Shown here piece by piece: positions 36,560-46,665 of a stretch of DNA of 64,000 nt. Source of the stretch: Mycobacterium persicum (GTDB lineage: Bacteria; Actinomycetota; Actinomycetes; Mycobacteriales; Mycobacteriaceae); NCBI RefSeq assembly GCF_002086675.1, contig NZ_MVIF01000012.1:1-64000 (forward strand), read 5' to 3'. The first letter of the stretch is position 1. Every line of letters begins with the position of its first letter. A program made the position numbers and the translations under genes. The notes beneath the pieces are model-generated. The model did no database searches, was not told where the DNA came from, and saw only the letters and a program-made list of their open reading frames with translations.

Positions 36560-37438
36560 GTGCCGGTGGATGCAATTGTGGGATACGACGGTTCGCCGGG
36601 GGCGAGTGCCGCGATAGCTGCCGGTGCGTTGTTGTTTCCCGGGGCGCACGGGTGGATTACCTATCTGTGGGTTCCGCCGTTCGCGAGTGACAAGGTGCGC
36701 CGGCGGCTGCGCCCCATGGCTCGTGACGCGAACGAGCTGGCCGAAATGGTCGAGCGCGAGGGTGAGTGCGAGGCCCAGCGAATCGTCGGGATGGGGGTGA
36801 CGCTGGCGCGCGCCGCCGGGTGGCATGCCGAGCCGCTGCTGAAGCGGACCTGGGGTCCGGAGGGGCTGCGAATAGCGCAAGCGGTCGACGATGTGCAGGC
36901 GGACCTGGTGGTTGTCGGGGCCCGCGGGCTCGGAGGGACCCAAGCGGTGCTGGGCAGCGTGTCCGACATGGTGCTGCATTACTGCCCCAAGCCGGTGGTC
37001 GTGGTGCCGCATCCGATGCTGTCAGCCGAGTACGAAGCGCTGGCCAACGGGCCGATCCTCGTCGGCTGGGACGGGTCGAGCGGCGCCGCTACGGCGTTGG
37101 CGACGGCCCAGCGGCTGTGCCCGCAGCGAGATGTGTTGCTGATATCAGTCGGCGATGGCCCAGCGCCCGCACCGCCGGTCGATTCCTCGGGAGCGGCAGC
37201 CGCAGACGTTCTCCGGTTGACCGTCAACCGAGGTCACGGTCTCCGCGCTCGTGCCGTCTCGGAAGCACTGGTGGCGGCCGCCGACGACCACGATGCGGCT
37301 CTGGTGGTGGTCGGCTCCCGGGGACGTTCCGGCGCGCGAGACGTGGTGCTGGGCAGCGTAGCCGTGGGAACCGTGCACCACTCCCATCGACCGGTGATGG
37401 TCGTCCCGGGCGGGTGGGAGGTCGTCGCCGGATCATGA
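36560..37438 (+). CDS. tandem-domain universal stress protein (Rv1996-like)
   Basis: A 292-residue protein with two UspA domains, starting at GTG after GAGGAGG. Domain 1 (residues about 1-150) begins VDAIVGYDGSPGASAAIAAG and has the ATP-binding loop VGARGLGGTQAVLGSVSDMV. Domain 2 begins PILVGWDGSSGAATALATAQ and has VVGSRGRSGARDVVLGSVAV. Both keep the G-x2-G-x9-G-S/T nucleotide motif. Such proteins bind ATP and help adapt to hypoxia. It is followed after 92 bases by a ctpF-like ATPase, the same pairing as Rv1996-Rv1997. A candidate DosR box lies upstream. Confidence 0.9.
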   Translation: MPVDAIVGYDGSPGASAAIAAGALLFPGAHGWITYLWVPPFASDKVRRRLRPMARDANELAEMVEREGECEAQRIVGMGVTLARAAGWHAEPLLKRTWGPEGLRIAQAVDDVQADLVVVGARGLGGTQAVLGSVSDMVLHYCPKPVVVVPHPMLSAEYEALANGPILVGWDGSSGAATALATAQRLCPQRDVLLISVGDGPAPAPPVDSSGAAAADVLRLTVNRGHGLRARAVSEALVAAADDHDAALVVVGSRGRSGARDVVLGSVAVGTVHHSHRPVMVVPGGWEVVAGS

Positions 37439-37490
37439 TCGGCCGGCCCGGGCCGCGCGGTTCGCCGGCCCCCGTCGGCAATGTGAAAAG

Positions 37491-37520
37491 GGTCGCAAGG
37501 GGTCGCAAGGGGTCGCAAGG
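37491..37520 (+). repeat. three tandem copies of a 10-bp unit
   Basis: GGTCGCAAGG is repeated three times without interruption in the 92-base gap between the universal stress protein gene and ctpF, ten bases before the ctpF GTG. The last unit runs on into GGTGAAG, which may be the ribosome binding site. Copy number could vary between strains. Confidence 0.9.
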
Positions 37521-37530
37521 GGTGAAGTGA

Positions 37531-40236
<2,706 letters not shown>

Positions 40237-40294
40237 GAACACGATCGCTCCCGGGGTGCCGTGCCAACTGGCGGTGGTCGCTGGCAACTACTGC

Positions 40295-40300
40295 TAGCGT
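40295..40300 (+). promoter_or_regulatory. -10 element for a leaderless gabP transcript
   Basis: TAGCGT ends six bases before the ATG at 40307, so transcription should start on the A of ATG. No Shine-Dalgarno sequence is present. If right, this promoter may drive the whole run from gabP to the radical SAM gene at 45601. Confidence 0.45.
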
Positions 40301-40306
40301 CCGGTA

Positions 40307-41734
40307 ATGCGGCGGATGCAGAACCGAGCGCATCACCTGGCTCGCACGGATATCGAGTGCGGGCCGGCCCGTCCGGATTCGAGTACGACTTCCCAACTGC
40401 GCCAAGCACTGTCGCAGCGTCAGCTCAACATGATCGCTATCGGCGGGGTGATCGGCGCCGGCTTGTTCGTCGGCTCCGGGGTGGTGATCCAGGCGACCGG
40501 GCCCGCGGCGTTCCTGACCTACGCCATGTGCGGGGTGCTGATCGTGCTGGTGATGCGAATGCTCGGGGAGATGGCCACCGCGAACCCGTCGACCGGGTCG
40601 TTCGCCGACTACGCGGACACCGCCCTGGGGAGCTGGGCCGGGTTTTCCGTGGGCTGGCTGTATTGGTACTTCTGGGTGATCGTCGTCGGTTTCGAGGCGG
40701 TGGCCGGCGGCAAAGTCCTCAACTACTGGTTTCCCGCGCCACTGTGGCTGTTGTCGCTATGCCTGATGGTGCTGATGACCGCGACCAACCTGGTCTCGGT
40801 GTCGTCCTTCGGCGAGTTCGAATTCTGGTTCGCCGGAATCAAAGTCGCGACCATCGTGATCTTTCTCGGGGTCGGCGCCGCGTTCGTGCTCGGCTTCCTG
40901 CCGGGGCACGCCATGAATTTCACCAACCTCAGCGCGCATGGCGGGTTTTTCCCCAAGGGTGTCGGCGCCGTATTCGCGGCCATCGTGGTGGTGATCTTCT
41001 CCATGGTCGGCGCCGAGGTCGTCACCATCGCCGCCGCCGAAAGCCGGGATCCGCAGCATGCGATACAGCGCGCCACCAACTCGGTGGTGGCGCGGATCGC
41101 GATCTTCTTCGTCGGCTCGGTTTTCCTGGTGGTCGTCATCTTGCCTTGGGACTCAGTGGAACTCGGCACCTCGCCGTACGTCGCGGCGCTCAAGCACCTC
41201 GGTCTTCCGGGCGCGGACCGGATCATGAATGCGGTGGTGCTTACCGCGGTGTTGTCCTGCCTCAACTCCGGCCTGTATACCGCGTCGCGGATGTTGTTCG
41301 TGCTTGCCGACCGGCGCGAGGCGCCGGCACTTCTGGTCAGGGTCAGCCGGCGCGGCGTACCGCACATCGCCATTCTGTGTTCGTCGGCGGTGGGGTTCGG
41401 TTGTGTCGTCATGGCGTGGCTCGCGCCCGGCACGGTGTTCCTCTTCCTGCTCAACTCCTCAGGTGCGGTGATCTTGTTTGTCTACCTGCTCGTCGCGGTG
41501 TCCCAAATTGTGCTGCGCCGCCGCACACCCGCCGAGAAGCTGAGGGTGAAGATGTGGTTCTTCCCGGCGCTGTCGATTCTCACGGTCGCCGGAATCATCG
41601 CCGTACTGGTGCAAATGGCGTTCGACCGCACCGCGCGCACCGAGCTGTGGCTCAGCCTGCTGTCCTGGTTGGTGGTGGTCGCGGTGCACTTCGTCGCCAG
41701 AGTGGCGACGCGCAGACCCTTGCGCCGCATGTGA
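40307..41734 (+). CDS. gabP: amino acid permease, GABA permease-like (APC superfamily)
   Basis: A 475-residue transporter with about twelve helices. After a soluble N-terminus of about 30 residues comes LSQRQLNMIAIGGVIGAGLF, the amino acid transporter family signature, then GPAAFLTYAMCGVLIVLVMR and GEMATANPSTGSFADYA. The C-terminus is basic (ATRRPLRRM). It matches Rv0522 (GabP) by position and family; the actual amino acid carried is uncertain. A -10 element lies six bases before the ATG. The stop overlaps a possible GTG start of the next gene, so in this genome gabP may lead a five-gene operon. Confidence 0.9.
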   Translation: MRRMQNRAHHLARTDIECGPARPDSSTTSQLRQALSQRQLNMIAIGGVIGAGLFVGSGVVIQATGPAAFLTYAMCGVLIVLVMRMLGEMATANPSTGSFADYADTALGSWAGFSVGWLYWYFWVIVVGFEAVAGGKVLNYWFPAPLWLLSLCLMVLMTATNLVSVSSFGEFEFWFAGIKVATIVIFLGVGAAFVLGFLPGHAMNFTNLSAHGGFFPKGVGAVFAAIVVVIFSMVGAEVVTIAAAESRDPQHAIQRATNSVVARIAIFFVGSVFLVVVILPWDSVELGTSPYVAALKHLGLPGADRIMNAVVLTAVLSCLNSGLYTASRMLFVLADRREAPALLVRVSRRGVPHIAILCSSAVGFGCVVMAWLAPGTVFLFLLNSSGAVILFVYLLVAVSQIVLRRRTPAEKLRVKMWFFPALSILTVAGIIAVLVQMAFDRTARTELWLSLLSWLVVVAVHFVARVATRRPLRRM

Positions 41735-41745
41735 TACTGCAACGC

Positions 41746-42654
41746 ATGAGGTCGGCCGGGGTGCGTCGCGGAACGGAACTGTTGTTTTCACCCGGGGCGC
41801 CGCCGGAGACCGGTGGCCTGATAGCTCTGGCCGGTCTGCGGCTGCTGGCCGGGTTGATCTGGCTCTACAACGTGGTCTGGAAACTGCCACCGGATTTTGG
41901 CCAGCGCAGCAACAGCGGTTTGTACCACTTCACCCATCTGGCGATCGAACATCCGGTGTTCGCACCGTTCAGTTGGGCCGTCGAACACCTGGTGCTGCCG
42001 TACTTCACCGCCTTCGGTTGGGCGGTGCTGGTCGCCGAGTCCGCACTCGCGGTATTGCTGCTGACCGGGACGGCGGTGCGGCTGGCCGCCCTGATCGGCA
42101 TCGGACAGTCACTGGCCATCGGCCTCTCGGTCGCCGAGTCGCCCGGGGAATGGCCGTGGGCGTACGCGATGCTGCTCGGCATCCACGTCGTCTTGCTCTT
42201 CGTGACGTCGGCCCGGTACGCCGCCGTCGACGCGGTGCGCGCCGCGACCACGCCATCAGCGGTCAGTTTGAGAGCGCAGCGGTTGCTGGCTGGTTGGGCA
42301 ACCGTGCTGCTACTGATCGGGCTGATCGCCGTGTGGCGCGGTCTTGCCGGCAGTTGGCCCGCCTACGTCGGCATCCGACCATTGGAATTCTCGCTCGGCC
42401 AATACAACCTGCGTGGAGCCGTGGTACTGATCGCGGTCGCATTGGCGATGCTGGCAGCGGCCAGGGTCGGCCAGCGCTTGATCGCGATCGCGGCCGCCGC
42501 GGTGGCAGCGCTGGCCGCGGCCTCGATCTACGTCCAAGTAGCCGGGAATTCGGTGTGGCTCGGTGGAACCAACACCACCGCAGTAATTTTTGTCTGTGCG
42601 GCGGTGGTGAGTCTGGCAACCGGGCCGAGAATCGGCCGGACGAAAGGGGCGTGA
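41746..42654 (+). CDS. DoxX-like polytopic membrane protein
   Basis: A 302-residue membrane protein with about seven helices (GLIALAGLRLLAGLIWLYN; AFGWAVLVAESALAVLLLTG; AVVLIAVALAMLAAARVG among them). The N-terminal half resembles DoxX/DoxD proteins: LRLLAGLIWLYNVVWKLPPD near the first helix and ESALAVLLLTGTAVRLAALI later. DoxD is a subunit of thiosulfate:quinone oxidoreductase in archaea, but bacterial DoxX proteins have mixed roles. ATG 41746 is used; a GTG at 41731 overlapping the gabP stop is an alternative. Its final A is the first base of the next gene's ATG. It is the first member of the four-gene module. Confidence 0.75.
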   Translation: MRSAGVRRGTELLFSPGAPPETGGLIALAGLRLLAGLIWLYNVVWKLPPDFGQRSNSGLYHFTHLAIEHPVFAPFSWAVEHLVLPYFTAFGWAVLVAESALAVLLLTGTAVRLAALIGIGQSLAIGLSVAESPGEWPWAYAMLLGIHVVLLFVTSARYAAVDAVRAATTPSAVSLRAQRLLAGWATVLLLIGLIAVWRGLAGSWPAYVGIRPLEFSLGQYNLRGAVVLIAVALAMLAAARVGQRLIAIAAAAVAALAAASIYVQVAGNSVWLGGTNTTAVIFVCAAVVSLATGPRIGRTKGA

Positions 42655-43775
42655 TGACCGCGTCGGGCGTTGTGCCGCAAGTCGTTGCCGTCGCCGCAGC
42701 ACACGCCGATCGAGTGGACGCCGACTGTTCCTTTCCGGTGGAGTCGGTGGATGCCCTGCGGGCCAGCGGACTCCTCGGTCTGGTGCTACCGGCCGATGTC
42801 GGTGGAATGGCCGCCAGCCCAAAGGAATTCACCCAGGTAGTGGCGCAGCTGTCGGCCGCCTGCGGATCGACCGCCATGATCTATCTGATGCATGTGGCGG
42901 CGGCCGTCGCGGTCGCCGCAGCGCCCCCGCCGGGCCTGCCGGATCTGTTGGCGGACATGGCTTCCGGGAAAATACTGGGCACGTTGGCGTTCAGCGAGAA
43001 GGGTTCTCGGTCGCACTTCTGGGCGCCGGTGTCCACCTCGACCGCCGACGGGGACGACGTCGTCGTGCGGGCCGACAAAAGCTGGGTGACATCGGCGGGG
43101 TTCGCCGACGTCTACGTCGTCTCCACCGGTTCGGTCAGCGGCGTCGCCGGAGACGTCGATCTCTACGCTGTTCCGGCGGACACCTCGGGCCTGCGGGTGA
43201 CCGGGACCTTCACCGGGATGGGTTTGCGCGGCAATGCCTCGGCGCCGATGTCGGTGGACATTCGCGTGCCCGCCTCCTATGGCGTGGGCCCGCCGGGCGG
43301 CGGGTTCGGCATGATGATGCAAACAGTGTTGCCGTGGTTCAACCTCGGAAATGCGGCCGTGTCACTGGGTTTGGCAACCGCCGCTACCAGCGCCGCGGTC
43401 AGGCACGTCAGCAGCGCCCGGCTGGAACACCTCGGCGGGAGTCTGGCCGAGCTGCCGACGATCCGCGCCCAGATCGCCCGGATGGGCACCGGGCTGGCGG
43501 CGCAGGAGGCGTATCTGGCGCAGGTGGCCGATCGGGTGAGTTCTCCCGACGACACCACACTGACGCATGTGCTGGGAGTCAAAGCGTCGGTCAACGACGC
43601 CGCGCTGACCATCACCGAGTCGGCGATGCGGGTGTGTGGCGGTGCGGCGTTCTCCAAGCATCTGCCCATCGAACGGGCGTTCCGCGACGCTCGGGCCGGG
43701 GCGGTGATGGCACCGACCGCCGACGCACTGTACGACTTCTACGGCCGGGCCGTCACCGGGCTGCCGCTGTTCTAG
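42654..43775 (+). CDS. acyl-CoA dehydrogenase-fold flavoenzyme
   Basis: A 373-residue flavoprotein of the acyl-CoA dehydrogenase superfamily. It starts MTASGVVPQVVAVAAAHADR, overlapping the preceding stop (TGATG). Family text: FPVESVDALRASGLLGLVLP, GTLAFSEKGSRSHFWAPVST (the FAD-binding middle domain), ADKSWVTSAGFADVYVVSTG and C-terminal MRVCGGAAFSKHLPIERAFR with DARAGAVMAPTADALYDFYG. The usual catalytic Glu cannot be placed with confidence. Relatives include both dehydrogenases and flavin monooxygenases of the DszC/SfnC type, so an oxygenase role is possible. Ten bases separate it from the binding-protein gene. Confidence 0.85.
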   Translation: MTASGVVPQVVAVAAAHADRVDADCSFPVESVDALRASGLLGLVLPADVGGMAASPKEFTQVVAQLSAACGSTAMIYLMHVAAAVAVAAAPPPGLPDLLADMASGKILGTLAFSEKGSRSHFWAPVSTSTADGDDVVVRADKSWVTSAGFADVYVVSTGSVSGVAGDVDLYAVPADTSGLRVTGTFTGMGLRGNASAPMSVDIRVPASYGVGPPGGGFGMMMQTVLPWFNLGNAAVSLGLATAATSAAVRHVSSARLEHLGGSLAELPTIRAQIARMGTGLAAQEAYLAQVADRVSSPDDTTLTHVLGVKASVNDAALTITESAMRVCGGAAFSKHLPIERAFRDARAGAVMAPTADALYDFYGRAVTGLPLF

Positions 43776-43784
43776 GGGAGGGAT

Positions 43785-44609
43785 ATGTCAGCCGAACCGC
43801 TGGTTGTCGGGGCTGTGGCATACACGCCGAATGTGGTCCCGATCTGGGAGGGCATCCGAAGCTACTTTCGGGACGCCGAAAGCCCGGACACCGAGATGGA
43901 TTTCGTGCTCTACTCCAACTACGGGCGGTTGGTCGACTCGCTGATCGCCGGCCACATCGACATCGCCTGGAACACCAACCTGGCCTATGTGCGCACCGTG
44001 TTGCAAACGGGTGGGCACTGCACCGCGCTGGCGCAGCGGGACACCGACGTCGACTACACCACCGTGTTCGTGGCGCGCGCCGGCAGTGGACTGCACGGCG
44101 CGGGCGACATTGCCGGAACACGTGTTGCACTCGGGTCCGCCGACTCCGCGCATGCGGCGATCCTGCCGCTGTATTACCTGCGTCGCGCCGGCATCGCGGA
44201 GGCGGACCTGCACGTCACCCGATTCAACACCGACATCGGCAAACACGGCGACACCGGCCGCAGCGAGCTGGACGCGGTGGACGCCGTGTTGGCCGGGGAG
44301 GCGGACGTGGCGGCAATCGGCAGCTCGACGTGGGCGGCGATGGGTGCCGCGGAGCTGATGGGGGAATCGCTGGCCGAAGTCTGGCGCACCGACGGCTACT
44401 GCCACTGCATGTTCACCGCGTTGGACACCTTGGCCGCCGAGCGGTACCAACCATGGCTGGACCGGTTGCTGGCGATGAACTGGGATAACCCCGAGCATCG
44501 AAAGATATTGGAACTCGAGGGGTTACGACGCTGGGTGCCGCCGCACCTGGACGGATACCAGCCGTTGTTCGAAGCTGTCGAGGAGCAGGGTATCGACCCG
44601 CGATGGTGA
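43785..44609 (+). CDS. PhnD/SsuA-like periplasmic-binding fold protein without a signal peptide
   Basis: A 274-residue type 2 periplasmic-binding fold protein, starting MSAEPLVVGAVAYTPNVVPI after GGAGGG. Typical COG3221-like text is YSNYGRLVDSLIAGHIDIAW, TALAQRDTDVDYTTVFVARA, IAGTRVALGSADSAHAAILP and VLAGEADVAAIGSSTWAAMG. There is no signal peptide, lipobox or transporter gene nearby, so it probably acts in the cytoplasm. Binding-fold proteins that are cytosolic enzymes are known, such as MqnA/MqnD of the futalosine pathway. Its end overlaps the radical SAM gene by seven bases, implying tight coupling. Confidence 0.82.
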   Translation: MSAEPLVVGAVAYTPNVVPIWEGIRSYFRDAESPDTEMDFVLYSNYGRLVDSLIAGHIDIAWNTNLAYVRTVLQTGGHCTALAQRDTDVDYTTVFVARAGSGLHGAGDIAGTRVALGSADSAHAAILPLYYLRRAGIAEADLHVTRFNTDIGKHGDTGRSELDAVDAVLAGEADVAAIGSSTWAAMGAAELMGESLAEVWRTDGYCHCMFTALDTLAAERYQPWLDRLLAMNWDNPEHRKILELEGLRRWVPPHLDGYQPLFEAVEEQGIDPRW

Positions 44610-45601
44610 TCCTGGACTTGATGCGCCAGGTGAGCGGGCTTGCGCAGGGCGCCACCGTCGAAGTTGCCGTCAGCAGTCACCGCGACCGAGAACTCGCCGA
44701 AAAGTGGTGCGCCCGAACCGGAAACACTCTAGTGCGGGCCGACCTGGACGAGGTTGGAGTCGGTACCGTGGTGGTGCGGCGCGGTCATCCACCGGATCCC
44801 GCCGAGGTGCTGGGCGTCGACCGGCTGCCCGGGGTCCGGCTGTGGCTCTATACCAACTTTCATTGCAATCTGTCCTGTGACTACTGCTGTGTCTCGTCGT
44901 CGCCGCAGGCCCCGCACCGCGAACTCGGGGCCGAGCGAATCGGCCGCATTGTCGGTGAAGCCGCGCGCTGGGGGGTGCGGGAATTGTTCCTCACCGGCGG
45001 TGAGCCGTTCCTGCTGCCCGACATCGACACGATCATCTCGGCCTGTGCCCAGACGCTGCCCACCACCGTCCTCACCAACGGGATGGTGTTCAAGGGCCGG
45101 GCGCGCCGGGCGCTGGAATCCCTGCCCCGGGATGGGCTCGCCCTGCAGATCAGCCTGGACTCGGCGACGCCGGACCTGCACGACTCGCACCGGGGTCGCG
45201 GGTCGTGGGAAAAGGCGGTCGCCGGAATCCGTTTCGCGTTATCGCTGGGTTTCCGGGTACGCGTGGCCGCGACGGTCGCCGCCCCCGCTCCCGGCGAACT
45301 GGCGGCATTTCACGAGTTCCTCAATGCGCTCGGTATCGCCGGCGAGGATCAGCTGGTGCGGCCGATCGCCTTGGAAGGTGTTGCGTCCGAGGGGTTGTCG
45401 CTGCGCCGCGAATCGCTGGTTCCGGAGGTGACCGTCACCGCCGACGGCGTGTACTGGCATCCGGTCGCCGCCACCGACGAGCGGGCCCTGGTGTCGCGGA
45501 CCATCGAACCGCTGACCCCGGCACTGGACGCGGTAAGCCGGCTGTTCGCCGAGCAGTGGGCGCAGGCCGCCGAGGCGGCCGCGTTGTTCCCGTGCGCGTA
45601 G
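44603..45601 (+). CDS. radical SAM enzyme with a possible TusA-like N-terminal domain
   Basis: A 332-residue radical SAM protein. The cluster motif CNLSCDYC is at residues 88-95 (Cys 88, 92, 95), followed by another Cys; the SAM-binding GGEPF is at 132-136. The barrel continues TVLTNGMVFKGRARRALES and LALQISLDSATPDLHDSHRG. There is no SPASM domain; a lone Cys lies near the C-terminus (FPCA). Residues 1-65 (ILDLMRQVSGLAQGATVEVA; WCARTGNTLV) read like a TusA/SirA fold without its Cys-Pro motif. It closes the module that starts at 41746. The substrate is unknown. Confidence 0.85.
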   Translation: MVILDLMRQVSGLAQGATVEVAVSSHRDRELAEKWCARTGNTLVRADLDEVGVGTVVVRRGHPPDPAEVLGVDRLPGVRLWLYTNFHCNLSCDYCCVSSSPQAPHRELGAERIGRIVGEAARWGVRELFLTGGEPFLLPDIDTIISACAQTLPTTVLTNGMVFKGRARRALESLPRDGLALQISLDSATPDLHDSHRGRGSWEKAVAGIRFALSLGFRVRVAATVAAPAPGELAAFHEFLNALGIAGEDQLVRPIALEGVASEGLSLRRESLVPEVTVTADGVYWHPVAATDERALVSRTIEPLTPALDAVSRLFAEQWAQAAEAAALFPCA

Positions 45602-45639
45602 CGCGGGACGCTACGTAGCGAATCAGTCGTCGCCCCATC

Positions 45640-45898
45640 GCCTTTCCACCGACCGGCCACCGCCGTCAAGGTCGCATTCACCGGCGCCGCCACCCCGACG
45701 CGGGCGCCGTACCGTGGAACCGCACCGTTGCTGACGTCGATCTCGCTGATCCGGCGCGCTTGATGGTCCAGCAGTGCCGACGGCTTCGCGTCGGGCATCA
45801 CGGCGTCGAAGGCCCGATACCCGATGCCCGATACCCGATGCCCACGCCACCTCCCACGCCTTGGTCACGGCCGCGCGGCTGGCCGGGCCCACCGGCCC
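45640..45898 (-). pseudogene. decayed 2-dehydropantoate 2-reductase (PanE-like) C-terminal remnant
   Basis: The minus strand carries GPVGPASRAAVTKAWEVAWA in one frame and KPSALLDHQARRISEIDVSN, then GAVPRYGARVGVAAPVNATL, in another. Joined, these match the C-terminal domain of PanE/ApbA reductases (SMLQDxxAGRxTEIDxxNGAVVRLGxxxGVPTPVN). The break falls in a tandem 7-base repeat at 45813-45843; removing one unit restores the frame. No N-terminal Rossmann domain is present, and the downstream frame runs on antisense into the radical SAM gene. It is a gene relic in the 458-base gap before 46060. Confidence 0.65.
45813..45843 (+). repeat. 7-bp tandem repeat that breaks the PanE-like frame
   Basis: The units CCCGATA, CCCGATG, CCCGATA, CCCGATG and a final CCC run head to tail. 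Four units put the flanking PanE-like sequence out of frame; three would restore it. Slippage at this repeat is the likely cause of the frameshift. Confidence 0.85.
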
Positions 45899-46059
45899 AC
45901 ATCCGCTGAATGGGGTTGGTGATATGGCGGTTGAGCGAGCCGTTGCCGACATTGCATGCCACTGTCCAACTCATTTCCGGGGCTACATCTGAAGTCGGGC
46001 AATCGGCGGCGCCGGATCCGGAAACCGTGCACTATCGAAGCCGACAGGGAGGTGGGCCA

Positions 46060-46353
46060 ATGATTCGCGCCGTGTGGAACGGGACCGTGCTCGCAGAAGT
46101 GCCGCAGACCGTCACAGTGGAGGGCAATCACTACTTCCCGCCGGATTCAATTCATCGCGAGTATCTGATCGACAGCTCCACCACGTCGGTATGCCCGTGG
46201 AAGGGGGTGGCCAACTACTACACCGTCGTGGTGGATGGCCAGACCAATCCCGATGCCGCCTGGTATTACCCGGACCCCAGCCCGGCTGCCAGCGACATCA
46301 AGAACCACGTGGCGTTCTGGCGGGGCGTGACCATCGAGGGCCAGCCGAGCTAA
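46060..46353 (+). CDS. DUF427 family protein
   Basis: A 97-residue soluble protein starting MIRAVWNGTVLAEVPQTVTV after GGGAGGTGG. It shows the DUF427 pattern: VEGNHYFPPDSIHREYL, STTSVCPWKGVANYYTVVVD (the conserved Cys-Pro-Trp-Lys-Gly) and DAAWYYPDPSPAASDIKNHV, ending AFWRGVTIEG. The fold is a small beta barrel with a conserved Cys and Trp. The biochemical role of this widespread family is not settled. It converges on the glutaredoxin-like gene, with a four-base overlap of their ends. Confidence 0.9.
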   Translation: MIRAVWNGTVLAEVPQTVTVEGNHYFPPDSIHREYLIDSSTTSVCPWKGVANYYTVVVDGQTNPDAAWYYPDPSPAASDIKNHVAFWRGVTIEGQPS

Positions 46354-46661
46354 CGGTTTGAACCCCGGAAGATGGTCCGCCAACGCGAGGACGCGACCGC
46401 CTGGTCGAGAAGCTCCGGAGCCCGGCTGCGGACCGCGTCGATGACCTGGCCGGCCGTCGGGTTGACCATGGCGATATCGCCCACGACGACGGTGGGCACG
46501 GTCTCGTTGCCGTCGGCGATCGAGCGGACCGCCGCTGCCGCGTCCGGATCAGTCCAGATGTTCACCTCCCGGGTGGGCAGCCGGCGCCGCCGTAGCGCCC
46601 TACGCAGCCGCCAACAGAACGGGCAGCCCGGACGCCAGTAGACCACCACTTCGCCGGCCAT
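46350..46661 (-). CDS. glutaredoxin/mycoredoxin-like protein
   Basis: A 103-residue thioredoxin-fold protein with active-site CPFC (VVVYWRPGCPFCWRLRRALR), cis-Pro region ETVPTVVVGD and the NPTAGQVIDAV motif shared with actinobacterial mycoredoxins. Mycoredoxins reduce mycothiol-mixed disulfides. The C-terminal extension of about 25 residues (LLDQAVASSRWRTIFRG) is specific to this branch. It starts MAGEVVVYWR four bases after the end of the peroxiredoxin-like gene, on the same strand, so the two are likely co-expressed. Confidence 0.88.
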   Translation of the reverse strand: MAGEVVVYWRPGCPFCWRLRRALRRRRLPTREVNIWTDPDAAAAVRSIADGNETVPTVVVGDIAMVNPTAGQVIDAVRSRAPELLDQAVASSRWRTIFRGSNR

Positions 46662-46665
46662 GCCG

